DNA of 46,388 nt from an uncultured Lachnospiraceae bacterium (GTDB lineage Bacteria; Bacillota; Clostridia; Lachnospirales; Lachnospiraceae): NCBI GenBank assembly GCA_910585215.1, contig CAJUDQ010000021.1, forward strand, positions 9,704 through 56,091, in the 5' to 3' direction. A model generated the notes under the pieces. The model searched no databases and was not told where the DNA came from. It saw only the letters and a list, made by a program, of their open reading frames with translations. Of this stretch, positions 8,270 to 16,903 are shown in pieces. A program made the translations under genes and the position numbers. How positions within the stretch are numbered: position 1 is the first letter of the stretch; every line of letters begins with the position of its first letter.

Positions 8270-8314
8270 ATTTAGCAGAAATATCGGAAAATAAATGAAA
8301 AAAGGAGAATTAAA

Positions 8315-8734
8315 ATGAAAATAAAAAAATATATTTCTAAGATGATTATACTATTGACAGTTTTGATGATGTTTTATACTGTTCCTGCATCTGCATCCAA
8401 TTATAAAGATACTGTATTTGAATTTTATTTTAAAACAGCTGCCGGAGGAACCACTTCTACTGAATTACGTGAAAAACAGGATGATTCTTCCGCATATATG
8501 AAATGTGAAAAAACTGTATTTCCATATACAGCTTTTGTGATTGCGGCACAGAGTGTAGATGATGAATATTATAATGCTTCCGGCGGACATGTCTATACAT
8601 TTGACACAGGAACAGTATATAAAATGATTAACTATGTATATGAAAATCACTATAAATATGCTGCTATCTACGCCAAACGAGTTTACTCCTACAACTATGC
8701 CGCCAATGGTCTGTGGAGTCCTGACAGTGTGTGA
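8315..8734 (+). CDS. Small secreted protein of unknown function
   Basis: A 139-residue protein with a clear signal peptide: a basic MKIKKYISK start, a hydrophobic core and a likely cleavage after the SASA of residues about 24-28. The mature part is about 110 residues, tyrosine-rich and without cysteine pairs or an obvious domain. It vaguely recalls small DUF2712-type secreted proteins, but I cannot support that firmly. AAAGGAG lies 7 bases before ATG 8315. It probably belongs with the preceding membrane protein as accessory genes. No terminator is obvious before the aspC promoter. Confidence 0.65.
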   Translation: MKIKKYISKMIILLTVLMMFYTVPASASNYKDTVFEFYFKTAAGGTTSTELREKQDDSSAYMKCEKTVFPYTAFVIAAQSVDDEYYNASGGHVYTFDTGTVYKMINYVYENHYKYAAIYAKRVYSYNYAANGLWSPDSV

Positions 8735-8806
8735 AAACAAAGCAACATATCTGATACGTCACTTTCCCGCTATAGGAACCTCAGGAAAAATTTTTTCACA
8801 AATACC

Positions 8807-8835
8807 TAGACAATATCCGTTCTTTGTATTATAAT
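8807..8835 (+). promoter_or_regulatory. Sigma-A promoter of the aminotransferase gene
   Basis: TAGACA (8807-8812), 17 bases, then a perfect TATAAT (8830-8835). It leaves a 5' leader of about 100 bases. Confidence 0.75.
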
Positions 8836-8841
8836 GTACCA

Positions 8842-8935
8842 AGTGTGTCTGCCAACTGTGCACTAAAGTACTTGTACCACGGACATTTTTGCAGACATGA
8901 TTTATACAATAACTTTTATTGAACAAAGAAAGGAT
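8842..8935 (+). promoter_or_regulatory. Possible structured 5' leader before the aminotransferase gene
   Basis: The leader contains paired segments: TGTCTGC near 8848 is complementary to GCAGACA near 8892, and CAAGT/ACTTG with GTA/TAC can pair between them. There is no U-run, so it does not look like a transcription attenuator. I recognise no known riboswitch class. Confidence 0.35.
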
Positions 8936-8943
8936 GATTAAAA

Positions 8944-10143
8944 ATGTCATTAACACTATCAAGAAAAGCTCAGGCCGTAAAACCTTCTTCAACACTGGCA
9001 ATTACAGCCAAAGCAAAGGAATTAAAGGCACAGGGAATTGATGTTGTAGGCTTTGGAGCCGGAGAACCGGATTTTGACACTCCTGAGAATATCTGTAACG
9101 CTGCCATTTCAGCAATCAACAGCGGTTTTACAAAATATACCCCTGCATCCGGAACCAACGAATTAAAACAGGCTGTTTGTAATAAATTTGAAAAATTCAA
9201 CAATATTCATTATACACCGGACCAGATTGTTATCAGCAACGGTGGAAAACACTCTTTAACAAACGTTTTTCAGGCAATTTTAAATCCTGGAGACGAAGTA
9301 ATTATCCCATCTCCATATTGGCTGAGTTATCCTGAAATCGTTATGCTTGCAGACGGTGAGCCGGTGTTTGTGAGAGGCGAACAAGAAAATGGATATAAGG
9401 TGACAGTAGAGCAGCTTCAGGCTGCTACTACGGAAAAGACAAAGGCGCTTATCCTGAACTCTCCGAGCAATCCTACCGGTATGATTTATTCTGAAGAGGA
9501 GCTTCTGGCTATTGCAGATTATGTTGTAAAAAACGATATTTATGTAGTGGCAGATGAGATGTATGAATATCTTGTATATGATGGAAACCGTCATATAAGT
9601 ATTGCATCTTTAAATGAAGAGATTTATAAAAGAACCATTACTGTCAGCGGACTTGCAAAAACTTATGCCATGACAGGCTGGAGAATCGGTTATACAGGCT
9701 CCAGTGTGGAGATTGCAAAGCTGATGTCCGGAATACAGAGTCACCAGACTTCAAACCCGAACTCAATTGCGCAGAAAGCGGCTGTGGAGGCATTGACAGG
9801 CGACCAGTCCTCTATGGAAATGATGGTGCGTGAATTTGACGCCAGAAGAAAGTATATGCATGAGAAGATTTCCAGTATGCATCATATTTCAGCAAAAGAG
9901 CCTTATGGAGCATTTTATGTATTTGCAGATATCAGCAAAACACTGGAGATGTCTTATAAGGGAAAGAAAATAGAAACCTCTGCCGAGTTTGCACGGATTT
10001 TAATAGAAGATTATAATGTGGCAGTTATTCCATGTACTGATTTTGGATACGATGACCATATCAGACTGTCTTATGCCATTTCCATAGAGCAGATTGAAGA
10101 AGGCCTTTCCAGAATTGAAAAGTTCCTGATGGAATTGAAATAG
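8944..10143 (+). CDS. aspC: Aspartate/aromatic aminotransferase, PLP class I
   Basis: A 399-residue class I aminotransferase that moves an amino group between an amino acid and a 2-oxo acid using pyridoxal phosphate. Visible are FGAGEPDFDTP near the N-terminus, the NSPSNPTG substrate/PLP motif, a DEMYEYLVYDG strand and the Schiff-base lysine (about Lys239) in SGLAKTYAMTGWRIGY. The C-terminal arginine lies in the DDHIRLSYA region. Length and motifs match I-gamma aspartate aminotransferases of Gram-positives. These often also accept aromatic substrates or prephenate, so it could serve tyrosine and phenylalanine synthesis with aroF, aroA and tyrA of this window. That link is inference. AAAGGA lies before ATG 8944. 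Confidence 0.9.
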   Translation: MSLTLSRKAQAVKPSSTLAITAKAKELKAQGIDVVGFGAGEPDFDTPENICNAAISAINSGFTKYTPASGTNELKQAVCNKFEKFNNIHYTPDQIVISNGGKHSLTNVFQAILNPGDEVIIPSPYWLSYPEIVMLADGEPVFVRGEQENGYKVTVEQLQAATTEKTKALILNSPSNPTGMIYSEEELLAIADYVVKNDIYVVADEMYEYLVYDGNRHISIASLNEEIYKRTITVSGLAKTYAMTGWRIGYTGSSVEIAKLMSGIQSHQTSNPNSIAQKAAVEALTGDQSSMEMMVREFDARRKYMHEKISSMHHISAKEPYGAFYVFADISKTLEMSYKGKKIETSAEFARILIEDYNVAVIPCTDFGYDDHIRLSYAISIEQIEEGLSRIEKFLMELK

Positions 10144-10190
10144 GCAGGATTTGTTGAAATTTTAGTAGATATTTTATAAATTTTATGGTA

Positions 10191-10220
10191 AAGTCAGATG
10201 TGAACAGGTACATCTGACTT
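10191..10220 (+). terminator. Perfect 11-bp inverted repeat after the aminotransferase gene
   Basis: AAGTCAGATGT (10191-10201) and ACATCTGACTT (10210-10220) are perfectly complementary around an 8-base loop. The trailing TCCGTTTG is only weakly U-rich. It is most likely a terminator of modest strength. Confidence 0.6.
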
Positions 10221-10296
10221 TCCGTTTGTGCAGTTCATACAGATACAGAATACAAGGCTTAAACGGTTAGTACAGTGAGAAGAAAGGAAAATACAA

Positions 10297-11094
10297 ATGG
10301 CAAAAATAGGATTTATTGGAATGGGTAATATGGGATATTCCATGTTAAAAGGAGTACTCAAGGTATTTGATAAAGATGATATATTATTTACAAGGAAAAA
10401 TGATGTTTTTGGAAGAAAACTTGCAGAGGAGACAGGACTTCATTATGTGGAGAGCAATGCCGAACTTGCAAATAATGTCAAGTATCTGATTCTTGCAGTA
10501 AAGCCGCAGGTATATGACCAAGTGATTAAAAATATTGAAAATGTTATTACAAAAGAACATGTCATTATTTCTCTGGCTCCGGGGATTTCGATTGAATACC
10601 TGACCAGCAAGCTTGGATATGATTCAAGAGTGGTGCGTGCAATGCCAAATACTCCTGCACTTCTTGGTGAGGGAATGACGGGAGTGAGTTTTGATGCTTC
10701 TCTGTTTTCTTTCAGTGAAAAAGAAGTCATTGAAAAAATTTTTAAATCCTTTGGGAAATACGCAGTAGTAGAGGAAAAACTGATGAGTGCTGTTACCTGT
10801 GCGGTGGGAAGCTCCCCTGCATATGTATATATGTTTATTGAATCTCTGGCTGACAGTGTGGTAAAATACGGGATTCCAAGACAGTCTGCCTTGGAAATGG
10901 CAGCACAGACAGTTTTGGGAGCAGCCAAAATGGTATTGGAAACCAAAAAACATCCGGCAGAATTAAAGGACGCTGTCTGTTCGCCGGGAGGAACAACAAT
11001 TGCCGGTGTAGCTGCTCTGGAAGAATATGGATTTCGAAACAGTATTATAAAAGCAACCGATGCATGTTATGCAAAATCAGAAAATATAAAATAA
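10297..11094 (+). CDS. proC: Pyrroline-5-carboxylate reductase
   Basis: Reduces 1-pyrroline-5-carboxylate to proline with NAD(P)H, the last step of proline synthesis, in the cytoplasm. The N-terminal Rossmann motif is GFIGMGNMGYSML. Then come ILAVKPQ, RAMPNTPALLGEGMTG and the C-terminal signature around VCSPGGTTIAGVAALE. The 265-residue length is normal. AAAGGA precedes ATG 10297. It is followed after 25 bases by a Nudix gene, so the two are probably co-transcribed. The 153-base gap upstream holds the inverted repeat at 10191-10220 and no other gene. Confidence 0.95.
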   Translation: MAKIGFIGMGNMGYSMLKGVLKVFDKDDILFTRKNDVFGRKLAEETGLHYVESNAELANNVKYLILAVKPQVYDQVIKNIENVITKEHVIISLAPGISIEYLTSKLGYDSRVVRAMPNTPALLGEGMTGVSFDASLFSFSEKEVIEKIFKSFGKYAVVEEKLMSAVTCAVGSSPAYVYMFIESLADSVVKYGIPRQSALEMAAQTVLGAAKMVLETKKHPAELKDAVCSPGGTTIAGVAALEEYGFRNSIIKATDACYAKSENIK

Positions 11095-11119
11095 AAAATT
11101 TTATTATCAGGAGGCAGAA

Positions 11120-11662
11120 ATGGAACCGTTAAAAAGAATTGCAAGAGAAGTGATTAAAAAATGTCATATTTTTGAATTGTGTGAAGATACTGTCGAACGG
11201 CCGGATGGAAAAACAGAGCAGTATGACTTTATTAAACATAAGGGCGCGGCTGCCGTTGTTCCGGTAACAGCAGATGGAAAAATACTGATGGTAAAACAGT
11301 ATAGAAATGCTCTGGACAGGTTTACGCTTGAAATTCCGGCAGGCGGAAGAAACAGCGTCGATGAGCCGACGATTGTATGCGCGGCAAGAGAGCTTGAGGA
11401 GGAAACCGGATATAAATCAGACCATCTCGAACAGCTTTTGAGTATTCGGACAACAGTCGCTTTCTGTAATGAGCTGATAGATATCTATGTAGCCACAGAC
11501 CTTGTAAAGACAAAGCAGCATTTAGACGAGGGAGAGTATGTGGATGTTTATGAGTATGAGATTGAAGAGCTTGTAAAAATGGTTTCTGATTTTACGATTC
11601 AGGATGCAAAAACAGTAGCTGCTATTATGACATATTATACAAAATATAGTTTGAAAAAGTAG
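11120..11662 (+). CDS. nudF: Nudix hydrolase, ADP-ribose pyrophosphatase type
   Basis: A 180-residue Nudix enzyme that probably splits ADP-ribose to AMP and ribose-5-phosphate. The Nudix box reads GGRNSVDEPTIVCAARELEE with ETGY following (about residues 75-98), with the REL-EE-G metal-binding core intact. The upstream VVPVTADGKILMVKQYRNAL and EIPAG pieces are typical of the ADP-ribose subgroup. In B. subtilis nudF precedes spoIIM, and the same order holds here, which supports the call. AGGAGG lies 7 bases before ATG 11120. Confidence 0.88.
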   Translation: MEPLKRIAREVIKKCHIFELCEDTVERPDGKTEQYDFIKHKGAAAVVPVTADGKILMVKQYRNALDRFTLEIPAGGRNSVDEPTIVCAARELEEETGYKSDHLEQLLSIRTTVAFCNELIDIYVATDLVKTKQHLDEGEYVDVYEYEIEELVKMVSDFTIQDAKTVAAIMTYYTKYSLKK

Positions 11663-11731
11663 GATTCAGGCATATTTTTTCGTTCCTTTCATATAGATAA
11701 TATCAAATACATCTGAAGGGAAGGAAAGAAT

Positions 11732-12466
11732 ATGCTCAAAAACATTACCTACATAAGCGCTGCTGCGCCAAAAAAGAAAAAAGCAGAAGTAAAACCAATA
11801 AAGACAGTAAAGAGAAATTCTACAAGGAATATTTCTGCAAGACCGTTTGCTGTAACTAGTTCTGCACGCATTGTAAATACTGCGGGGCTTTTGGCGGTTT
11901 TTATTATCGGAGTAGTGGCGGGAACTTTGTTTATCAATATTTTCTGTGGCGACGAATATGATAAGTTTGGTATTTACAGCAAATATTTTATTGAGAAATT
12001 TCATGAATCTGATGTGGAAAAAAAGGAGCTTTTTTTATATTCATTTTGGGAAAGAAGCAAAGAAATTATTTTTCTGCTGGTGTTGAGCTTTACTTCTTTT
12101 GGCAAAATTGCCGCAGAGCTGTTTCTTGCCTATAAGGGATTGACAGTTGGAATTTTAATCAGTGTATATGTGCTTCAGTATGGAGCAGGAGGACTCCTTC
12201 TGTATGGTACATCCATTTTTCCACACTATATTGCCTATGTGCTGATGGTTATGATGCTGGTCAGTTTCAGCAAGGAGATTTATCACTGTATTCAGGGGTA
12301 TCGGGAAGACACACAGGTACAGCTTCGAGAGGCGATACAGATGATTTTAAAGGCAAAGTTTATGCCTTATCTGAAATGTCTTTTTATTATTTTGATTTTA
12401 AATGTACTGGCTTCTTATCTCGAAACCTTTGTCAATCTGGGTATTATGAAAAATATATTAAAATAG
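11732..12466 (+). CDS. spoIIM: SpoIIM-family (DUF95) membrane protein
   Basis: A 244-residue integral membrane protein with a basic N-terminal tail (about 1-48) and about five hydrophobic segments (near 50-70, 105-125, 135-160, 165-185 and 215-235). In endospore formers SpoIIM joins SpoIID and SpoIIP in peptidoglycan remodelling during engulfment. The block AAELFLAYKGLTVGILISVYV and the FPHYIAYVLMV segment match the family as I know it. Its place after nudF agrees with B. subtilis. A good AAGGAAAG box precedes ATG 11732. It is tightly followed by an unknown gene (20 bases). Confidence 0.82.
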   Translation: MLKNITYISAAAPKKKKAEVKPIKTVKRNSTRNISARPFAVTSSARIVNTAGLLAVFIIGVVAGTLFINIFCGDEYDKFGIYSKYFIEKFHESDVEKKELFLYSFWERSKEIIFLLVLSFTSFGKIAAELFLAYKGLTVGILISVYVLQYGAGGLLLYGTSIFPHYIAYVLMVMMLVSFSKEIYHCIQGYREDTQVQLREAIQMILKAKFMPYLKCLFIILILNVLASYLETFVNLGIMKNILK

Positions 12467-12486
12467 CTTTATACAGGAGAAAAACT

Positions 12487-13641
12487 ATGGTGGATGTAGT
12501 AAAATCAGGATTTTATCATTTTGTACTTACATTGTCAGAGCCTGTGACAAAAAAAATAATCTGGGACAGATATTTTGGAATAAAGGCAGAGTCAGGCAGA
12601 ATTCCGGCGATGAAAAAAGGAACGGCGGAATTTGCTGCGGTCTGCCTTTTACGGGAATATGCCGGAATTATACCAGATGAAAAGCTGGCAGGACATTGTG
12701 ATTATATTTTTTATCAGGTATTTCAGTATACTCCTATGGACGAGATTCGTTCTACCATGAAGCAGGTATTGGAAAAACTCGCATGCAATATTTCTTTTGG
12801 AGAATATATCAGAGCATCTGATTATCTGAAAAAAACATATGGAAAATGGCTTTCCAATATGGAATTTTGCAGGGGCAGAGAGGAATTTTCCTATGAAGAG
12901 GCGTATGATAAATATAAAAATGTTACAGTGCCTATGCTCAGTGGATGGGAGGATGTTCAGAAAAATGCAGAATCTTTAGGGTTGAGTCTTTTCCTTGTAC
13001 ATCCACAGACTTCTTTAAATCCTGAAACGGAGAAATTTTTTGAAAATCAGCAATTGGAGGCGCAAAAAAACTTTCAGGATTTTGATGAATTTGACGAGGA
13101 CAGGCTGTATCATGCCTATCGACAGCTTGAAGTGATTCCGTTTAAAACCGTATATGTGCAGAATCTGGCTGCCGCTATGGAAAAAAAGCTTGACACAATG
13201 AAGCGGCAGGAATGGCAAGAGCTTCTTCAAAGCTTTAAGGAACGTGTTTCGGATAAAACGCTGGATGGCAGAATTATATTTGGAGATGATGAATTCAAGG
13301 TAAAACAGGTCATCGATTCATTTGTAAATTCGGGAAAATTTGAGTATATCATGCTTATTAATGATACCTCAAGACGTTTAAACGGAAAAGAGGGTGTAGC
13401 AATTACAACCAAGAATTTATATTATAAGGGCATGTTTGAGAACGGGGAAATATCAGTGGAAGATATTTCTCATTTTGAGATTTCAGGAGGGCTGTTTTCA
13501 CAGGGTCTGACAGTGCATACAAACAGCGGAAAAAAATATTCCATGCCCTGCGATGTGGGGGAAAAGGAGTACTACAAATATCTCAAAGTATTAGAAGAGC
13601 TGATAAAGATGCTGAGAGAAGAAAAAAATCTTTCATTGTGA
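12487..13641 (+). CDS. Unrecognised protein with a PH-like C-terminal domain
   Basis: A 384-residue soluble protein without signal peptide or membrane segment. The first 270 residues are mostly helical and I do not recognise them. The last 110 residues have the pattern of a small bacterial PH/GRAM-like domain: short strands around YIMLINDTSRRL, GVAITTKNLYYKG, EISVEDISHFEI and LTVHTNSGKKYSMP, then a helix. That call is by pattern only. ATG 12487, with AGGAG 8 bases upstream, is preferred to a longer frame that would overlap spoIIM. It lies where B. subtilis has xerD after nudF-spoIIM, but shows no recombinase motif. A terminator follows. Confidence 0.7.
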   Translation: MVDVVKSGFYHFVLTLSEPVTKKIIWDRYFGIKAESGRIPAMKKGTAEFAAVCLLREYAGIIPDEKLAGHCDYIFYQVFQYTPMDEIRSTMKQVLEKLACNISFGEYIRASDYLKKTYGKWLSNMEFCRGREEFSYEEAYDKYKNVTVPMLSGWEDVQKNAESLGLSLFLVHPQTSLNPETEKFFENQQLEAQKNFQDFDEFDEDRLYHAYRQLEVIPFKTVYVQNLAAAMEKKLDTMKRQEWQELLQSFKERVSDKTLDGRIIFGDDEFKVKQVIDSFVNSGKFEYIMLINDTSRRLNGKEGVAITTKNLYYKGMFENGEISVEDISHFEISGGLFSQGLTVHTNSGKKYSMPCDVGEKEYYKYLKVLEELIKMLREEKNLSL

Positions 13642-13656
13642 CAGAGTTGGCAGCGG

Positions 13657-13686
13657 GGCTTCCAAATATGGGAGTCTTTCTTTTTT
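13657..13686 (+). terminator. Terminator before the ftsK unit
   Basis: GGCTTCC (13657-13663) pairs with GGGAGTC (13670-13676) with two G-U pairs and is followed by TTTCTTTTTT. Confidence 0.75.
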
Positions 13687-13769
13687 CATGGAATACGATG
13701 ACCTGCGTATGAATCGGTGTATTTTATTTCAGAAAAGCAATAAAAGAATATATGTTTGGAAAAAACTAC

Positions 13770-13798
13770 TTGAATAAATAGTTGTTTGATAGTAAAAT
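13770..13798 (+). promoter_or_regulatory. Sigma-A promoter of the ftsK-fhs-priA unit
   Basis: TTGAAT (13770-13775), 17 bases, then TAAAAT (13793-13798), about 30 bases before the first start codon. Confidence 0.7.
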
Positions 13799-13830
13799 AA
13801 TACAATATAAAAGTGAGTCAGGAGGTGTCA

Positions 13831-16827
13831 GTGTTGGCGCAGAATACAAAATCCGCCGCGAAGGTAGCGCAGAAAGGAAATGCGCAAAAAACAAATGTGC
13901 AAAAAGGAAGTACCAAAAAAGGGAGTACTAAAAAAGGAAGTGTGCAACAAAACAGAACAGCGGCAAAAAAAGCTTCTTCTGTTTATGAGGATAAATATGT
14001 TTTAACAGAAAAGGATATCAAGATTCGAGGAGAGATAAAACTTCTGCTTGCACTTGGTCTCACTTTTCTTTTAATGCTCAGTAATTTTGGACTGCTGCCT
14101 CCTGTAGGAAGCTACATCAGTTATTTTATGTTTGGCATGACAGGAGTGATGGCCTATATTCTGCCTGTGCTTATTTTTCTGGCTGCTGCCTTTCTTATTT
14201 CAAACAGAAAGAATAAAAAGGCATTGCATAAATTTTTTGCTGCTCTGGCATTGACCATTTTTCTGATTTCTCTGATACATCTTGTGTTTATGGGATATCA
14301 TGCAGACAATACAGGTTTTTACTATTATTTTTACTGTGGAGAGAATAAATGCGGCGGTGGGCTTATCGGGGCGCTGTTTGTCGGATTGCTCTGTAAAATC
14401 GTCGGAGTTGTCGGCGCCTATATTTTGTTAATTATTTTTATTATTATTTCCTGTGTAATTATTACAGAGCGCTCCTTTATCGGAGGAGTGAAAAAAGGAA
14501 GCAGAAAGGTATACAATACTGCCAGAGAGGATGTATCAAGAATCAGAGAGACTTCAAAGGAATATGCCAGAGAAAAGCAGTATCAGAAAAGCAGGCGGAT
14601 TCACAAGGTTGCAAAGGGAGTAAATCTGAACAAAATCGAGGACCCTGCCAAAACAGCAGAGGGAATGCACGAAATTAATGAGGAAACCTTAAAACAGGCA
14701 TTTACTGAAGAAGAGGCACTAAATATTATACAGGCAGGAGCAAAGAAAAAGAAAAAACAGGTATCTCAAAGACCAACCATGATAGATATTATTACAGATA
14801 CAGAGAAGGAAAATACTTCAGAAGAAATCAGAGAAGAAAAACACACAGAGGAAGAACCCCCGCTTAACGATGAAGGACAGATTGCTTATTCTGTTCAGGA
14901 AGAGCCAAGAGGAAGTTATGAAACCTATCAGGAGAATAACAAGAGGGAGATACCAAAGAGTTTTCGTACAAATGCAACTGCTTCTTTTATAAAATCTGTA
15001 GAGGATATTTCGGTAGAAAAAGAAGAAAAAGAGGAGCTTGTTTATATAGACAAAGATGGAAATTATAAGGCAAAGGAAAGAATACAGGTCAGCGAAAGCG
15101 CAAAGGCAGTAATGAGCAGACCTGCATTTGGAATGTCCGGTGTATATGGGGCAGGAATTTCAGCATCAAAAGTATCTGACCGGCCAAAGCCTGACAGCTC
15201 TCCAGAAATGGAGATTTCTAACACAGAAGAACCGTATGGAAGTGAAACAGAAGCAGAAAAAATTGACTCGGCGCTCGGGCCTGACGGCGCTGTGGAAATT
15301 GTCAGAGCAGATGTGGAAAACAGTGTTTTTGAGGGTGAGGCAGTACAGCCGGTAAAAAAATCGAAAAATTATATACTTCCAAGAACAAATCTTTTAAATA
15401 AGGGACAAAACGGAAGCAGCAATACAAATAAAGAAGAACTTGGAGAAACAGCGGATAAGCTGGAACAGATTCTTCAGAACTTTGGAGTAAAGGCAAAGGT
15501 AACAGAATTTCACAAGGGACCTTCTGTTACACGATATGAAATTCAGCCGGAAATAGGAATCCGCTTAAATAAAATCACAACGCTTGCTGACGATATCAAA
15601 CTGAATCTGGCGGCAACAGATATCCGTATTGAACCGATACCCGGCAAATCAACAATTGGCATAGAAGTGCCGAACAAGGTCAGAGAGACAGTGACCATTC
15701 GTGAACTGATTGAATCAAAAGAACTGATTGGCCATAAGTCCAAGATAGCCTTTGCGGCCGGAAAAGATATCGCAGGACAGGTAGTTGTGACGGATATTGC
15801 AAAAATGCCTCATTTTCTGATTGCGGGAACTACCGGCTCCGGAAAATCTGTATTTACAAATTCCATTATTATGAGTATACTGTTTAGAGCGAAACCTGAT
15901 GAGGTGCGTTTGATTATTGTAGACCCAAAGGTGGTAGAATTTGGAATTTATAACGGAATTCCGCATCTTCTGCAGCCGGTTGTCACAGACCCGAAGCTGG
16001 CATCAAACACCTTGAAATGGGCAGTAGCGGAAATGCAGGACAGATATAAAAAGTTTGCAGAATGTAATGTGCGGGATTTAAAGGGTTACAATGAAAAAAT
16101 TTCAGATATGGCTGGTGCTGAGGAAGGGCCGAAGCTTCTTCCTCAGATAGTAATTGTGATTGACGAGCTGGCAGATTTGATGATGGCTGCCGCAAAGGAA
16201 GTTGAGGAATCTATCTGCCGTCTGGCACAGCTTGCAAGAGCAGCGGGGATTCATCTGATTATTGCGACACAGAGACCGTCGGTAGATGTTGTCACTGGTC
16301 TGATTAAAGCAAATATTCCTTCCCGATGTGCCCTTATGGTATCTTCCGGTGTGGATTCGAGAACTGTCATCGATTCCGTGGGAGCCGAAAAGCTGCTTGG
16401 AAACGGCGATATGCTGTTCTATCCGTCCGGTTATGTAAAACCGGTCAGACTTCAGGGAGCCTTTGTCTCTGATACGGAGGTTCAGAGAGTGGTTGATTTC
16501 TGGAGTTCTCAGGCAGACGGAGTTAATTATGATGAAAGTATTTCGGAATATGTGGCCAGCCAGCCGGTGGAAACTTCTGGTGGTTCTGCAAACGGGGCGG
16601 CCGAAAATGATGGCAGAGATGAGTATTTTATGGATGCGGCACGCTTTGTAGTGGAAAAAGAGAAAGCTTCTACCAGTATGCTTCAAAGAGTGTTTAAAAT
16701 TGGCTTTAACCGTGCGGCAAGAATTATTGAACAGCTGGAAGAGGCCGGTATTATAGGAGAGGAAGAAGGTACAAAGCCGCGAAAAGTATTAGTTACACAA
16801 ATCGAACTCGAAAATCTTATGAAATAG
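13831..16827 (+). CDS. ftsK: DNA translocase FtsK/SpoIIIE
   Basis: An ATP-driven membrane-bound motor that pumps chromosomal DNA through the closing septum or into the forespore. It is about 998 residues long. A basic Lys/Thr/Gln-rich tail (1-50) precedes four to five transmembrane helices (about 65-215) and a long charged low-complexity linker (about 215-530). The RecA-like motor follows, with Walker A GTTGSGKS (about 665), IVDPKVVEFGIYNGIPHL, the Walker B-like IVIDELADLMM and ATQRPSVDV. A winged-helix gamma domain that reads KOPS-type sequences forms the last 65 residues. The start is GTG 13831 (or TTG 13834) because GGAGG lies 5-8 bases before. An earlier GTG at 13813 lacks a ribosome site. 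Confidence 0.95.
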   Translation: MLAQNTKSAAKVAQKGNAQKTNVQKGSTKKGSTKKGSVQQNRTAAKKASSVYEDKYVLTEKDIKIRGEIKLLLALGLTFLLMLSNFGLLPPVGSYISYFMFGMTGVMAYILPVLIFLAAAFLISNRKNKKALHKFFAALALTIFLISLIHLVFMGYHADNTGFYYYFYCGENKCGGGLIGALFVGLLCKIVGVVGAYILLIIFIIISCVIITERSFIGGVKKGSRKVYNTAREDVSRIRETSKEYAREKQYQKSRRIHKVAKGVNLNKIEDPAKTAEGMHEINEETLKQAFTEEEALNIIQAGAKKKKKQVSQRPTMIDIITDTEKENTSEEIREEKHTEEEPPLNDEGQIAYSVQEEPRGSYETYQENNKREIPKSFRTNATASFIKSVEDISVEKEEKEELVYIDKDGNYKAKERIQVSESAKAVMSRPAFGMSGVYGAGISASKVSDRPKPDSSPEMEISNTEEPYGSETEAEKIDSALGPDGAVEIVRADVENSVFEGEAVQPVKKSKNYILPRTNLLNKGQNGSSNTNKEELGETADKLEQILQNFGVKAKVTEFHKGPSVTRYEIQPEIGIRLNKITTLADDIKLNLAATDIRIEPIPGKSTIGIEVPNKVRETVTIRELIESKELIGHKSKIAFAAGKDIAGQVVVTDIAKMPHFLIAGTTGSGKSVFTNSIIMSILFRAKPDEVRLIIVDPKVVEFGIYNGIPHLLQPVVTDPKLASNTLKWAVAEMQDRYKKFAECNVRDLKGYNEKISDMAGAEEGPKLLPQIVIVIDELADLMMAAAKEVEESICRLAQLARAAGIHLIIATQRPSVDVVTGLIKANIPSRCALMVSSGVDSRTVIDSVGAEKLLGNGDMLFYPSGYVKPVRLQGAFVSDTEVQRVVDFWSSQADGVNYDESISEYVASQPVETSGGSANGAAENDGRDEYFMDAARFVVEKEKASTSMLQRVFKIGFNRAARIIEQLEEAGIIGEEEGTKPRKVLVTQIELENLMK

Positions 16828-16903
16828 TGTAATTGGCAAAAGCTGATTGCTTAATCATGCATCCAATCGAAGTTGATTGTCAGTAAAAAAATGGAGGTAT
16901 TTC

